Shown: in pieces, positions 24,601 through 39,600 of the stretch | Position numbering within the stretch: position 1 is the stretch's first letter | Layout: each line of letters starts with the position of its first letter | Source of the DNA: Leptasterias polaris | Lineage: Eukaryota; Echinodermata; Asteroidea; Forcipulatida; Asteriidae | DNA: 64,000 nt | Direction: 5' to 3' | NCBI GenBank assembly: GCA_037783415.1 | Contig: JAZGTN010000064.1 | Location: 4,265,001 to 4,329,000 of the forward strand | Position numbers and translations under genes: made by a program | Notes under the pieces: generated by a model | What the model saw: only the letters and a program-made list of their open reading frames with translations | The model's database searches: none | Told to the model about the DNA's origin: nothing

Positions 24601-27600
24601 GTGACATCAGGCACCAACCGCATCTCTGGCCGCAGTATTCACAAACCGACACCAACTCTCAAAAACCTGAAAAACGATTCGTGCATGAGTTGTTTCATAG
24701 ATTCAAATGTATTTGAAATCAATGGGAGCATTTCAGATAAAATAGTTTCGCAGGATGTTTACTACATGTACCATTACCATCTTTATAACAAGTATAAGCT
24801 TACGGATAGAAATTACACAATTTATTCAGGGTCATTACAGAAGTACATGTGTGACCCTACCTTTAATTAGCTAACAATGATGCTTATTTCTCAGTATGTT
24901 TACCAGCCTGCCATCGCCTATGTGCACGACAGTCTGGAGAGAAAAGAAGAAGGACTTGCAATCTTCTCCCTTCATCCCATCCTGTCACATGACTTTATTC
25001 TTCTGAGCAGGTGAGTTTCTGACGGTGATCATATTTCAAAACCACGGCTGTGGCTCAGACTTGGTGTCCATCCGTTTGTTTATATTAAATCCTGTTAAAT
25101 ATCTAAAGACGCTCGTGTAGGTAGCGTTATCCTTTAACAGTGGTCCGTTGGCCAAATGCCAGTTAAAAACACATGAGAACCAATCTCCAAGTGGTCCTGC
25201 TGGCTAGTCAACTGTTGAAAAGCATCCCCATTAAATATATAATACGTAAGAGGCAAGGGCAAACACATTTTTCGAGTTTCCGTTCTTGAATTTATGAATT
25301 TACAAAAGTCATCAGAAATAGTTGTGATTTAAAGGGTGTGTACAACATTGGTAAGAATGAAAATATAAATGTTCACAGATTTGCACATAACTTACATGGT
25401 ATAATAATAATAATAATACACAACATTTATTAGGCGCTTAATACGGATGTTTCTAAGCGCACCATGGTCTATCTACAAAATAAATACAAACAAAACTTAT
25501 AGTGAATACAAAAAATAAATAAATCAGAACTTTTTTCAATAAATCATACATGTATAATAATAATAAACAGGCATAAGAACAAACAAACAAGGAATAAAGA
25601 TGGTCATGGTGGAAAACTTCCCTTGAAATAGTTTTGCTTGAAATGCCATAGTTTTTAGGAAATGAGTAAAACAATAGTCTTTATCCTGCAGGATACAATC
25701 CGATGTTTGAAAAGAAGTTAAAACTTTCACAGGTTTGTTATTTCATGTATATGTTGGGTCACATCAAGTTTGGATGCAGGTCTTTGGCAATTACCAATGT
25801 TGTACACACCCTTTAAAAGTGCAAAGGATTTGAATATTGTTTGAGGTCCATTCCATATTGAATATGCAATTTTATTACTAATTGGAGTTTTAAGTGTCAA
25901 TCTATGTATGTACGCAGACATCAATGGGATAGTTTGTGAATGCTAGGTGGCAGCAGACTTACTGGGTAAAGTAGAGGTTTACCAAGCTCTCAGCATGCTA
26001 ATATTTTCGAGAGCTGTCGATTTTAAAAATAGATGTTATTCTTCGATCGGGGATGATGAATACTATTTTTTGTTTCACCCTACATCATTGTGTGAGAAGC
26101 ACTGTATACTCGGTGCTTTGCCAAGTCGTGGTGAAAAAAATCCACAGACATACTACTCTGAGAATTTGAACCCATGACCTGTGCATTTCGGAGCAGATAT
26201 CTTAACTATGGACCAGTGAGCATGCCCAGTGACAAGATGCCAGTTTGAATCCTGTAATTAGTTGCAGTTACCGCAGACAATGGACTTACCTGAGCTGTGC
26301 TCCGATTGTTGGAAAGTTTACTCACCATTTTTATAATGTGTGTCACGCTAGCTATTTTAAACAGAGCGTGTTGTGTTTGAAACTTGTATGCACATTTGCT
26401 TTTCAATCTGTCTGACCAATCATGCTGCAGTATCCATCCGGGTGTTGGGCAATGTTCTGCCGTCTGCTTTTTGAAATAAAATGAACTATTTTCCGTATGG
26501 TTCACATTCAACACATTTGTACACGATACAATTTTTACATGATTAATTATAACACTTTGCTATCAGCCAATCTGATTTGTTTTGAATAAGATTTAGTTTA
26601 CATTAGTTTAGTACTCATTGCTTTGTTACTGCTTTTGCGCCTTCTGCCATTGTTTTTCTGTTGGCGAACATAGCTAACACCTCCCCAGAGCGTTTGCCGA
26701 ATTTCACGAGCGTGTGCAAACACCATTTGCACTGAACGCATTCCACTTTGAAAACGTACGAGTACATGTAGTTGGCAAAGGTTTGCATTGTTAGCCTGAG
26801 TGGAACGCACCCCTGGTAACTCTGCTTCCATCTCACAGCATGGACAAAGGCTCCCATTCATGAAGGGAACAAATCGAATAGCAACAGTTTCAAGATTTTG
26901 CCTCTAGCTCTATTCTGACGGATTTAATTTGTTGATTTGTTTGTTTGATTGTTGCCGACAGAGACAAGAATGATGGCCACGATAATTCCCATCAGCGGAT
27001 CTGTCTTCATGCTGAGGTGGACACTCCGCATTTAGGGATCGTAAGTATTTTATGTCCCTAAAAATGTGTTTAAATAATGTTTGCACATTTTGAATTTTAA
27101 AGAGGGGCTCCAAGGTTGAATTCAGTTTTGTGATGCACTCATTTTCCAATAGATAGAGTCCTCATGAAAATTGGAAAAGAAATGCAAGTTTCTAACCTCA
27201 AATTGTGTAAAACGTCATTGTATTTGATACTCTTTCAGAGCGAAATTTTGAAAAATTATGGCATTGGATATCAACAACAAATGGGTCTGTACATTCCAAG
27301 TAGGAATTTTTGCGGCATTCAAAATGTCAAATTCAATATTGCTTTGATTGAATATTATCCAAACTCATGGATAAACTCAAAAAAAACTTCCCGTACCAAA
27401 ATGTACAGACCCATATTATTTAAAATGTGACGTCCTTGGATGTTGACAAAATTCACGCTAGAAGGGTTTCAAAAACATGATTTATTTTTCATTTTACACC
27501 GTGCCACTCAGTTGTGAAACTGTATTAAGGACATGCACTTATGCCATGATTTTCGCGTGTATGGTCCCACATGATGCATGATGTGTGGCAAAATTGGCAT

Positions 27601-30600
27601 ACAGATATTATATCATTTTTTATGGGTTGAACATACACTGTAGAAAAGTTTACTAGTGCGGGACTTCAACCTGCGACCTCCGGATTAACGTCCCGGCGCT
27701 CTACCAGCTGAGCTATCTAGCCCTATGGCTTCTGACAAGCACCCCCGAACAAAGATATTGACACAAAAAAAGGGAGACCGCCAACAAGTTGTTTTTTCTT
27801 AGTTATTTATTCAGACACACTACATGATTGTTAAAACAATGTGGCAAAGCATGGTTCTTAGTGGTTATCTACTTTCAATACTGAACTACTAGATGCAATT
27901 TTCGGCCAATTTGACCTAAAAGTTATTATTGATATTTTAAATAGCTATTTTTATACATATGTAGATTTAAGATACATGTAGTTGTTAGATTCCTTTAAGG
28001 TATTGTCAGATTGTAAAAAAAATCTGCTAATGGTAACTAGAAACTAAGAGGGAATTATTTTTGCGATCCAGAAAATATTGTTTGTCCATCAGCTATAAAC
28101 AAAAATGTTTGCATTTTGCATGTATTTTATGACTTGTCCGTGGCATATGCGATAGTTAGGGGTTTCGGCCTGGTAGCCAAAACGCCTATTGATTTCGTAC
28201 AGATTTTGTTTGTTTTTATTATTATCTTTCTGTACGTCCTTTTCCCATAGGTTTTGTACATGGATTTTGTGATCGGATAATCTTAAACTTAACAATGTCC
28301 TATCAGTACAAGTTATATACCATATCAAAGCTTAGGTCATGAAATTGACCCTAAAACATAATATCTTAACATAATTAATTAATTGACTTAGTTATAATGA
28401 CATGAATATTTAATTAGCCAATTTTTAGACCGCAATATCTCAAAAAGTATACGTCCAATCATCAAACTTTTTTCGATTATATACTTGTGGGATACAGTAT
28501 AACTGTTTGGTGGCCTAAAATGTCGGACGACGTCACAATGACGTCATTTATCGCGCGTTTTGTGTCTGTGTACAAAACCCATGCTCTGAAAAGTGCAAGT
28601 ATTTGGTTGTCGAAAAACACAACTTTTCAAAATAGTTCAATTTTAGTTACCTATAAAACACAAATTGTTTTGAAAACACAAATGCATTTACTAAGAGTTA
28701 TTCCAGGCCATTAAAACTAATCAAAGTACAATGTATTTCCACGATAATCAACGATTTTAAGTGACAAATCTGACACCATGGCTATATAGCTTGCTGTACC
28801 GGTATTGCGCAACCACTGCATTGTGTCGGAGATTGCCGTACTGCGCCTCATTTTTAATAAGCTACAGTATCAAACGTGAAGACGTTAACAATTTTCTTAT
28901 CCCACGTAAAGTCGTTGGATTTCTCTTGCTACAATTCCTGTCCTATGGCCAGTGTGGTAAATAAAATTGCGACCCGGTGCGCTGTTTTTGCAGGTTTTAA
29001 ACTGTATTTGGCGTATGTGTTCTCTGATGCTAGGTTGCATGCATAATAGAATCTGTTTGAGACCCAATCTTTCAATTACTATTATTACGAGGTCACCAGC
29101 TGTTATAGCGCCCTCCATCAATGTGTGTTAAATCTACACCGAAATATGAAAACTTTGACTTTTCAGGATTTTCGTTCGAAGGCATTGCATGGGACAAGTC
29201 TTATTCAATATAGCTTATACAAAACATATTATGAAAAACCTGTTTTGTCATCGTGACTTCATCAGGTGTCAAATTACATTAATTCAAAGTTTATTGTTTA
29301 AAAATTCATATCTTCTGAACCGCAAGTCATAGAGTTATCATTCTTGTGCCGTTTTGTAGCTTACAGCACATGTGACATTTTATTTAACAACGTGACCCCA
29401 TTTTGACCGTTCCTTCCGGTCCAAACAGGAAGTTAAAATTAAACAAATCACCTTTCCCTAACCACATTTCATAAAGTCACAATCTTTGTTATTCTTGTAG
29501 CTCATGACACAAAATTGCATTTTATTCAAAACCGGATCCCACTTTGACCTTTCCTTCTGGTCCAAACAGAAAGTTCACATTTAAAAAATCATATCTTCTG
29601 AACAACATGTCATAAACTCCACATTTTTGTGCCGTCTGGTAGCTTGTCAATGACAAAATTGAAATGTTATTCAAAAACATGACCCCACTTTGGCCTTTCC
29701 TTCCGGTTCACACATGAAGCTCCAAAAATGAAAAATCATATCTCCCTTATGGTCCAAACAGTAAGTACAAAGAGTTCCTTTAGGGTATACGACTACAATT
29801 ATTAACCTATTGGATATGACATGTAATTTTCAGTACGAAATCATGGTGTTTTTTTTGGTTTATTTTTTCCACCAACCGAAACCCCTCTGTGTTCGTTTTT
29901 ACGAACACCTGATCTCTAGTTTTTGTATATTCTTTTTCTTCTTCTTATCATGTCCACACACATCCCACTTGTTGTTGTGTTTCAGCCAGAACTGATCACA
30001 GTTTTTGGCACTTTCTTTGAACTCAGCAAGGTCTCCAGTATCACATTTCTGGTCCAGTAAGGAACATGAGTAAATGATCCATGGTTTATGGTGCAGAACT
30101 GTATATATGCAGGTCACATCCTGGTCGTTCAGATAGCCCCATTTCTTGAGTGTTACTTTGCAGCTGGACCAGTTCATGATCTGAGTCGCTTGAGGCATTT
30201 CTATACAGCCCAGCTTGAGTCAGCACCGGATGGCAGTTCTTCTTATGCATTTATGAACATAGATGTTACTGTTACAAGGTTGACAAGTATTTACCGAAAT
30301 TCATTAAGAGAAAAATTGTCGGCAAAAATCGGGCCATGCAACTCTAAGCCGTAGCTAACATTCAGAGAGTTATCGTTAGAAACCATGTCCTTGTACTCAA
30401 GAAAACGCTCCTACTTTTTTCCAAGGACCAAATATCATGCCTGGATTTGATAAATCTACTATAGCTATGTTACTGCAGCATCAACAACCAGTCTTAATTA
30501 GGCTGTCAGTTTTAATCTGCTTTGAGCAGAGATTTGACAAATCTACTATAGGTTACTGCATTATCAAGAACCAGTCTTAATTAGGCTGTCAGTTCTAATC

Positions 30601-33600
30601 TGCTGTTGAAAATAGGTTTGACAATAGGGTTACTCTATCAACAATATCCAACTAAATAACGCTGTCAGTTTTGATCTGCTGTGAACAGAGATTTGACAAA
30701 TCTACTATAGGTTACTGCATTATCAAGAACCAGTCTTAATTAGGCTGTCAGTTCTAATCTGCTGTTGAAAAGAGGTTTGACAATAGGGTTACTCTATCAA
30801 CAATATCCAACTAAATAACGCTGTCAGTTTTGATCTGCTGTGAACAGAGATTTGACAAATCTACTATAGGTTACTGCATTATCAAGAACCAGTCTTAATT
30901 AGGCTGTCAGTTCTAATCTGCTGTTGAAAAGAGGTTTGACAATAGGGTTACTCTATCAACAATATCCAACTAAATAACTCTGTCAGTTTTGATCTGCTGT
31001 GAACAGAGATTTGAAAAACTATAATAGGGTTACTGTATCATCAAGAAGCCGTCTTAATTACGCTGTCCGTTTTAATATGCCTGGAACAGAGATTAATTGC
31101 TATAATAAGTTAATGTTGGAAATGGCAGCCAAAATATTATTTTGTTCCCTCAAAATTTGATTTTGATCCCTCAAAATATTAGTTCGAGGGACTGAAGTAT
31201 TAATACCAGGGAACAAAATATTATTGCAAGGGAACAAAATATTATTATTTCAGTCGAACAAATAACAATTTCCACATTCTCTAACTACATCAGGTTGTAT
31301 TGAGTGAAGCAAATAACACAGTGCCCAGCAGAATGATTGACAGTCTTTTTGTTGCCAAGAATGCATCTTATCTTTATCCCTATTAAATAGTAGTACAGTT
31401 TTTTCTTTGCACTCACAAAACTTAAGACTTATACCGAATTCCTTTTTCCGAATTCAACACTGCTCTTCTCACTCTACTTGAGACTACAATGCAACTTCAA
31501 TGTAATTACTAAGAAAACGATCTGAACCACCCCCCTCAAAAACAAACAAACAAACAAACAAACACCCCAACAAACAAACAAACAACAACACAAAGAAACA
31601 CACTAACAGGCAGTTAGTTACGGCGATCTTGTAATGATACTTGGAAATTAAATGCATATCGAGGCCTCTGTAGCCACTCAGTTATTTCGAGGGAATGAAA
31701 TAATATATTATTTCATTCCCTCAAAATTTTATTTCATTTCCTGGAAATTTCCTTGAAACATTTATTTTGAGGGAACGAAATAATATAATGAGGGAACAAA
31801 ACATTTTTGTGGGAACAAAATAATGTTGATATTTTTTTGTTACTTTTTCAAAAAAAACCAAAAAACTGTCCCTTTAGGGGCCTCCGTACAATGCCCCGTG
31901 AAATACCCATACATTCAGGGGTCAAGACCAAGACTCAAACCAAAGCTCTGCTAATCAGAAACACTAGAACTTGAGTCCGGTGTGGTGCGCTTGACCGTTC
32001 AGCCGGGACACGCCATCATGCTTAGGATGTTGAGTATGGTTGTTGGATTTTGTTAGAAAGAGGAAAGATTCTAGTGAGCCCTGAGTGAGTGTCGGTTATA
32101 ATGATTCTAGAAAACCTTTATTTTGATGGGCAACTACTAACCTTTGTTCTGTGAAATACTAGAAATGTTTCACTGACCCAAAAACTGACACTATTGAAGC
32201 CTTTGAAAGTACAGAAACCACACTAAGATACTACATGGTAGAGAAAGATTCTGAAGTGAGTAAAGGAACCTTTATGTAATCAATAGTTCCTTTTGCAAAG
32301 TTTAGTGTAGATCTTATGTAACACTTGACGGTGTTCACACTGCGTGTACGTCAGAAATAAAGTCCCAAAAATCATTTGACTTGAGGCAACCAAAGCAAAA
32401 ATCAGGAAGAGTCCATAATTTAAGTTATGAATAGCTGCAGATCTTGTGAAGTAAAGTGTGTTTAACATGATGATGACCGGCAGCCATGCTGCTGTTAAGG
32501 TAAAGAAGTGAACAATGAAAAAGCAGGTACTTTTACTGTGCTTTGCACTGTGTCTATTTGGAAGTGGGGGTGCACACAACTGCTTACAGTTTTGATGTCC
32601 TTTTTCATGTCGCTCATGGTGCTGCTGCAACTGCACTTGTTGCTGTTGTTGCTGTTTCACCTGAACCTGTAGTTGATTTTGTTGCGGCGTTTCCTGCTGC
32701 AGCTCCATTTCTCTGTCTGGATGTTGCAGTTGTTTGTTTTGCTGTTTGGAAGGCTGCCCTACTTCCTGCAGCTGTTGTTGTTGGTGCTGCTGTTGATGTT
32801 GCTGGTGCTGCTGTGACTGCTGCTGTTCTGGATAAAGCTGTTGCTCATTCTGTTTCTGACACCCATGATGATCTTCATCGGGAAGCACACATGTAGCTCC
32901 CTGGTCTTTGTTGGTATTAGTTTGGCTTGCTTTAGATGTACTTAACAAGTCAGTGTTGCTGTGGATTGGGTTTAGCCGTCTTCTCTTTTGTTGCTGCAGT
33001 TTGAGGTTTTCAATGTGTGCAATCAGCTTTTGCTCATCATGTATTTTCCGCTGATGTTTCCGTGCGATGCGCACCAGCAAAGTGGAAAGCACTGTCATTA
33101 CTATGATAGATGGAACAGCTATGATATCAAAAAATACCACCATAGCAAGTTGATATGTTTCATGTGATATTAATTTCTCATGAGGTATGGATGTTGAGTT
33201 ACCAGCTACCAAGGTTGAATGTGTGACTGCCCCCATCACTACTCCAAATAAAACTGCAGTGATCCAGCTAGCAGTAATGACAGCAGCACCTTTCCTGTAT
33301 GTCATCAAGCGGATGTAGTGCATTGGATAAGAGACTTTACAGTAGCGATCTACTGATAGAATGACAGAATTCAGACAGAAGCTGCCAAAAAATACAACCG
33401 TCAGGCCAGTCATTGTTCCAAAGTCGCTAACTTTAACATCCAATTGTGTATTATTAGCTGTTGAGAACGCGATAATATTACCCAAGTTCATAGTTAGTTC
33501 TGTTATGCATAAATTGCAGAGGAAACTGTTTGAGACATTGTGCAGATGACGGCTGAACACGACTGAGAGAATGATAAATAAGTAAACAGGGGCTGCTATG

Positions 33601-36600
33601 GAGCCCACAATTACAAGAGCCATGAATAAGTTAGGACCAATGCTGTTTACGTCTGAGTTAGCCATGGTTGTTTGACACAAAATTTCAATCAACCTCTCGT
33701 CTCTCAATATTGGAGGTTGTCAGCTTAGAGCAGCCAGTTGAGCTTCTGTTTTTGAGAAAAAGTTGTTGGAGCAATTCTTTCCATACAATTGTCACCAATC
33801 CATTAATTCTTTGATCTTCTATCTCATATCCTAGAGATGCCAATGTCAAACCGCCAGTGCCGAATTCTCATAAGGTGTAGGAACAATGCTATTCTCAAAA
33901 TGGTTTACCTCTCTATGAAGTGATTCTTCCATCTAAAATCTCAGAGAGTAAAATTTCACCTCACAATCCCCTAGCGTGTAGAGTAGCCAGGGCTGTATCC
34001 ATCAGTCACAAGAACATGGGTGAGGCAGGCATGACACTACAACTTCATCTGTCCTCAACTTAAACATCCACATGCACTTATTTCAAAATGGTCAAGCAAC
34101 AGATTCATTTAAGCAAAGCTTTTAAACCACAAGACAGCCAGGTTCTGACAGCGACGCCCACGTTATTACATCCCAAATTATTTGTGCATCGCCTAAACGA
34201 TCTTGTCATAAGCTCAGTCTAATTAAAGTGGACATATTTTGTTTACATTGCATTGATCAAGCCATTAACTTGCTACACTTATTAGCATAGAGGATGGAGT
34301 TGGTAAACAGTAGTTGTGATTATACTGCCTTTTTTGTATCCATCAGCTTAGTTTGACTGCAATCATTGCTGACTGATTGGTACTTTTTAAAAGCTTGTCC
34401 TATGTGAGTAATGGGAGACTTTTCCAGAAACAAGCATGATAAGGTGGCAGTAGACTTAAGCCTCTTTCACACGAGAGCAATTTAGCAAGGGTCCCTTGCT
34501 TAATTGTAGCATGGTTGTAAAATTTTACAAAATGTACCTCGTGTGAAAGGACAACAATTTTTACACTGACCAGGGTCCCTTGTAAAATAATGTCCAACAT
34601 TGCTACATTTTGTCGGAGGTCCGGACCTACGACAAAATCTTACACTAGTGGAAGTTTTGACCAAGGACGTACGCTAAATCATCGTGTGAAGGGAACCTTT
34701 GTTTATTGAACGACGTCCTGTGAGAAGTCTCCCACACTGCGCATGCGTGACAACTTTTGTGTGTGAACTTTTGCATTGCATGTCAATGGGCTGTACACTA
34801 CCCAATCACGCAAGTGCATCTTTTTTTGCAGCAATCCTTTAACTCTGTTAAATAAAATTTGTTACCCGCTGTGTGTACTGCATAACATTTTCCTATTGGC
34901 TGAATTCCTACATAATGTAGCAATTCAGCCAATAGGAACATTCGTTTTGAGCTACACATGTAGGAATTCAGCTTGCACGTTGTTTTATCAACACTGCAAT
35001 CGGTAAGTCATGCTTCTAAAATACCAAAAACCTTTCCTGGCAAAAAATCTTAAACCTTTTCCTGGCTTTTCAGAGCCTGGTTTTGCCCCCAGAAAACTTG
35101 CAATGACTTAATACTACTGGTAGTATTATCTATTTCACAGATTTACCAGTAGTTGGCTGGTTACCAGTGGTGTGTGCACTTTCATAGAGCACAATGGTTG
35201 TTAGTTTTTACTTTATCCGTGTGAAAGCTTGCTAAATCAGTCACCCACGTTGACAACAAATAAACAATCAGCGCTCGTAAAATTCGTAGCAAGGGACCAT
35301 GGTCATTTTTTTGTCGTGTGAAAAGGGCTTCATTGGGGTTAGTTGATTCTCACTTTAATGCAAGGAGTAACTGAATATTGTGAACTGTTATCAAGGAAAT
35401 GAAAACTTCAAGTAACCCTTGTTTTTGTGTGCTTGAAAAGATTTGATCGATCGAGCACCTACCTCCACCCCCATCAACTTGGGCCTTGAGAATTTGAGAA
35501 ATATAGTGCCTACTGTAGTGCGTAAATAAACCATTATGCCTATGTTATCAATTGTTCCTTTTGCAAAGTTTAGTGTAGATCTTATGTAACACTTGACGGT
35601 GTTCACACTGCGTGTACGTCAGAAATAAAGTACCGACAGTCATTTGACTTGAGGCAACCAAAGCAAAAATCAGGATGAGTCCATAATTTAAGTTATGAGT
35701 AGCTGCAGATCTTGTGAAGTAAAGTGTGTTTAACATGATGATTACCGGCAGCCATGCTGCTGTTAAGGTAAAGAAGTGAACAATGAAAAAGCAGGTACTT
35801 TTACTGTGCTTTGCACTGTGTCTATTTGGTAGTGGGGGTGCACACAACTGCTTACAGTTTTGATGTCCTTTTTCATGTCGCTCATGGTGCTGCTGCAACT
35901 GCACTTGTTGCTGTTGTTGCTGTTTCACCTGAACCTGTAGTTGATTTTGTTGCGGCGTTTCCTGCTGCAGCTCCATTTCTCTGTCTGGATGTTGCAGTTG
36001 TTTGTTTTGCTGTTTGGAAGGCTGCCCTACTTCCTGCAGCTGTTGTTGTTGGTGCTGCTGTTGATGTTGCTGGTGCTGCTGTGACTGCTGCTGTTCTGGA
36101 TGAAGCTGTTGCTCATTCTGTTTCTGACACCCATGATGATCTTCATCGGGAAGCACACATGTAGCTCCCTGGTCTTTGCTGGTACTAGTTTGGCTTGCTT
36201 TAGATGTACTTAACAAGTCAGTTTTGCAGTGGATGGGGTTTAGCGGTCTTCTGTTTTGTTGCTGAAGTTTGAGGTTTTCAATGTGTGCAATCAGCTTTTG
36301 CTCATCATGTATTTTCCGCTGATGTTTCCGTGCGATGCGCACCAGCAAAGTGGAAAGCACGGTCATTACTATGATAGATGGAACAGCTATGATATCATAA
36401 AATACCACCATAGCAAGTTGATATGTTTCATGTAATATTAATTTCTCATATGGTATGGATGTTGAGTTACCAGCCACCAAGGTTGACTGTGTGACTGCCC
36501 CTATCACTCCTCCAATTGACACTGCAATGATCCAGCTAGCAGCAATGACAGCAGCACCTTTCCTGTATGTCATCAAGCGGATGTAGTGCATTGGATAAGA

Positions 36601-39600
36601 GACTTTACAGTAGCGATCTACTGATAGAATGACAGAATTCAGACAGAAGCTGCAAAAAAATACAACTGTCAGGCCAATCATTCTTCCATAGTTGCTAACT
36701 TTAACTTCCATGTGTGTAGTATTAGGTGTTGAGAACACGATAATATTACTCAAGCTGATAATTAGTTCTGTTACGCATAAATTACAGAGGAAACGGTTGG
36801 AGTCGCTGTGCAGATGACGGCTGAACACGACTGAGAGTATGATAAATATGTAAATGGGGGCTGTTATTGAGCCTACAATTGCAAGAGCTGTGAATAAGTG
36901 AGAAACACCCGAGTTAGCCATGGTTATTTGGCACAAAATTTCAATCAAAGTCTAATCTCTCAATCTCGGAGGTTGCCAGATTAGAGCAGCCAGTTGTGCT
37001 GCTGTTTTACAGAAAAAGTTGGTGGAACAATCCCTTCCATAAAATGGTCACTCCGTTGATTCTTTGATCTTCTATCTCATGTCTTAGAGATGTCAATGTC
37101 AAACCGCCAGTGCTGAATTCTCATGAGTTGTAGGAACAATGCTATTCTCAAAATGGTTTACCTCTCTATGAAGTGATTCTTCCATCTAAAATCTCAGAGT
37201 AAAATTTCACCTCACAATACCCTAGCGTGTAGAGTAGCCAGGGCTGTATTCATCAGTCACAAGAACATGGGTGAGGCAAGCATGACACTACAACTTCATC
37301 TGTCCTCAACTTAACATCCACATGCATTCAAGTTTCAAAATGGTCAAGCAACAAATTTATTTCATCAAAGCTTTTAAATCACAAGGCAGCCAGGCTCTGA
37401 CAGCGACGCCCACGTTATTACATCCCAAATTATTTTTGCGTCGCCTTTATGATCTTGTCATAAGCTCATTCTAATAAAAGTGGACAGATTGTTTACAGTG
37501 CATTTGTGAAGCAATTAACTTGCTATATTAGCATAGGATGGAGTTGGTAAACAGTAGCTTTGTGATTATACTGCCTTTTTGTATCCATTTAGTAACAATA
37601 TTCTAGCCTAATTTGATTGCAAACATTGCTGACTGGTGGGTACTTATTAAAAGCTTGTCCTGTAAAGGGAGACTTTTCCAGACACAAGGTGGCAGTAGAC
37701 TTATTGGGGTGAGTTGATTCTCACTTTAATGCAAGGAGTAACTGTTGTGAACTGTTATCAAGGAAATGCAAACTTCTAGTACCCCTTGTTTTTGTATGCT
37801 TGAAAAGTTTTGATTGATCGAGCACCCACCTCCACCCCTATCGCCTTGGGCCTTGAGAATTTGAGAAATACAGTGCCTACTGTAGTGCGTAAAGAAACCA
37901 TTATGTTATCAGTGGTTCCTTTTGCAAAGTTTAGTGTAGATTTTATGTAACACTTGACGGTGTTCATACTGCGTGTACGTCAGAAATAAAGTCCCGACAA
38001 TCATTTGACTTGAGACAACCAAACAAAAAATAATGATGAGTTCATCAACTAAGTTATGATTAGGAGCAGATCTTGTGAAGTAAATTATGTGTAACATGAT
38101 GATTAACGGCAGCCATGCTGCTGTTAAGGTAAAGAAGTGAACAATGAAAAAGCAGGTACTTTTACTGTGCTTTGCACAATGTCTGTTTGGTAGTGGGGGT
38201 GCACACAATTGCTTACGGTTTTGATGTTGTCCTTTTCCATGATGTTGTTGGTGCTGCTGCAACTGCACTTGTTGCTGTTGCTGTTGTTGCTGTTGAACCT
38301 GAACCTGCTGTCGATTTTACTGTGGCGTTTCCTGCTGCAGCTCCATTTCTTTGTCTGGATGTTGCAGTTGTTTGTTTTGCTGTTTGGAAGGCTGCACTAC
38401 TTCCTGCTGCTGTTGTTGCTGGTGCTGCTGTTGTTGTTGTTGCCGGTTCTGCTGTGACTGCTGCTGTTCTGGATGAAGCTGTTGCTCATTCTGTTTCTGA
38501 CACCCATGACGATCTTCATCGGAAAGCACACATGTAGCTCCCTGGTCTTTGTTGGTATTAGTTTGGCTTGCTTTAGATGTACTTAACGAGTCAGTGTTGC
38601 AGTGGATTGGGTTTGGCCGTCTTCTCTTTTGTTGCTGCAGTTTGAGGTTTTCAATGTGTGCAATCAGCTTTTGCTCATCATATATTTTCCGCTGATGTTT
38701 CCGTGCGATGCGCACCAGCAAAGTGGAAAGCACGGTCATTACTATGATAGATGGAACAGCTATGATATCATAAAATACCACCATAGCAAGTTGATATGTT
38801 TCATGTGATATAAATTCCTCATAAGTAAGGGATGTTGAGTTACCAGCCACCAAGGTTGACTGTATGACTGCCCATATCACTCCTCCAAATAAAACTGCAG
38901 TGATCCAGCTAGCAGCAATGACAGCAGCACCTTTCTTGTATGTCATCAAGCGGATGTAGTGCATTGGATAAGAGACTTTACAGTAGCGATCAACTGATAG
39001 AATGACAGAAATCAGACAGAAGCTGCAAAAAACAAACACTATCTGGCCAATCTGTGCTGCAAACGTACTAACTTCAAATTCCAGATGTGTCTTATTACCT
39101 GTTAACAACATAATAGTATTACCCAAGCTGATAATTAGTTCCGTTACACATAGATTGCAGAGGAAACCGTTGGAGAGGCTGTGCAGATGACGGCTGAACA
39201 GGACGGAGAGTATGATAAATATGTAAATTGGGGCTGTTATTGAGCCTACAATTGCAAGAGCTGTGAATAAGTTAGGACCAATGCTGTTTACGTCTGAGTT
39301 AGCCATGGTTGTTTGGCACAAAATTTTGATCAAAGTCTCGCCTCTCAATCTTGAAGTTGCCAACTTAGAGCAGCCAGGTGTGCTTCTGTTTCTGAAGAAA
39401 GTTGGTGGAACAATCCCTTCCATAAAATGGTCACTCCGTTGATTCTTTGATCTTCTATCTCATGTCTTAGAGATGTCAATGTCAAACCGCCAGTGCTGAA
39501 TTCTCATGAGTTGTAGGAACAATGCTATTCTCAAAATGGTTTACCTCTCTATGAAGTGATTCTTCCATCTAAAATCTCAGAGAGTAAAATTTCACCTCAC

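Noticed and set aside
26206..26861. ORFs of 80-102 codons in EEP intron 4
   Set aside because: No recognisable domain, overlapping frames on one strand, and inside a well-supported intron.
27652..27723. tRNA-Asn gene
   Set aside because: The anticodon loop reads ACGTTAA with C at position 33, and the acceptor stem does not pair. It sits in a repeated linker context, so it is a tRNA-like repeat head.
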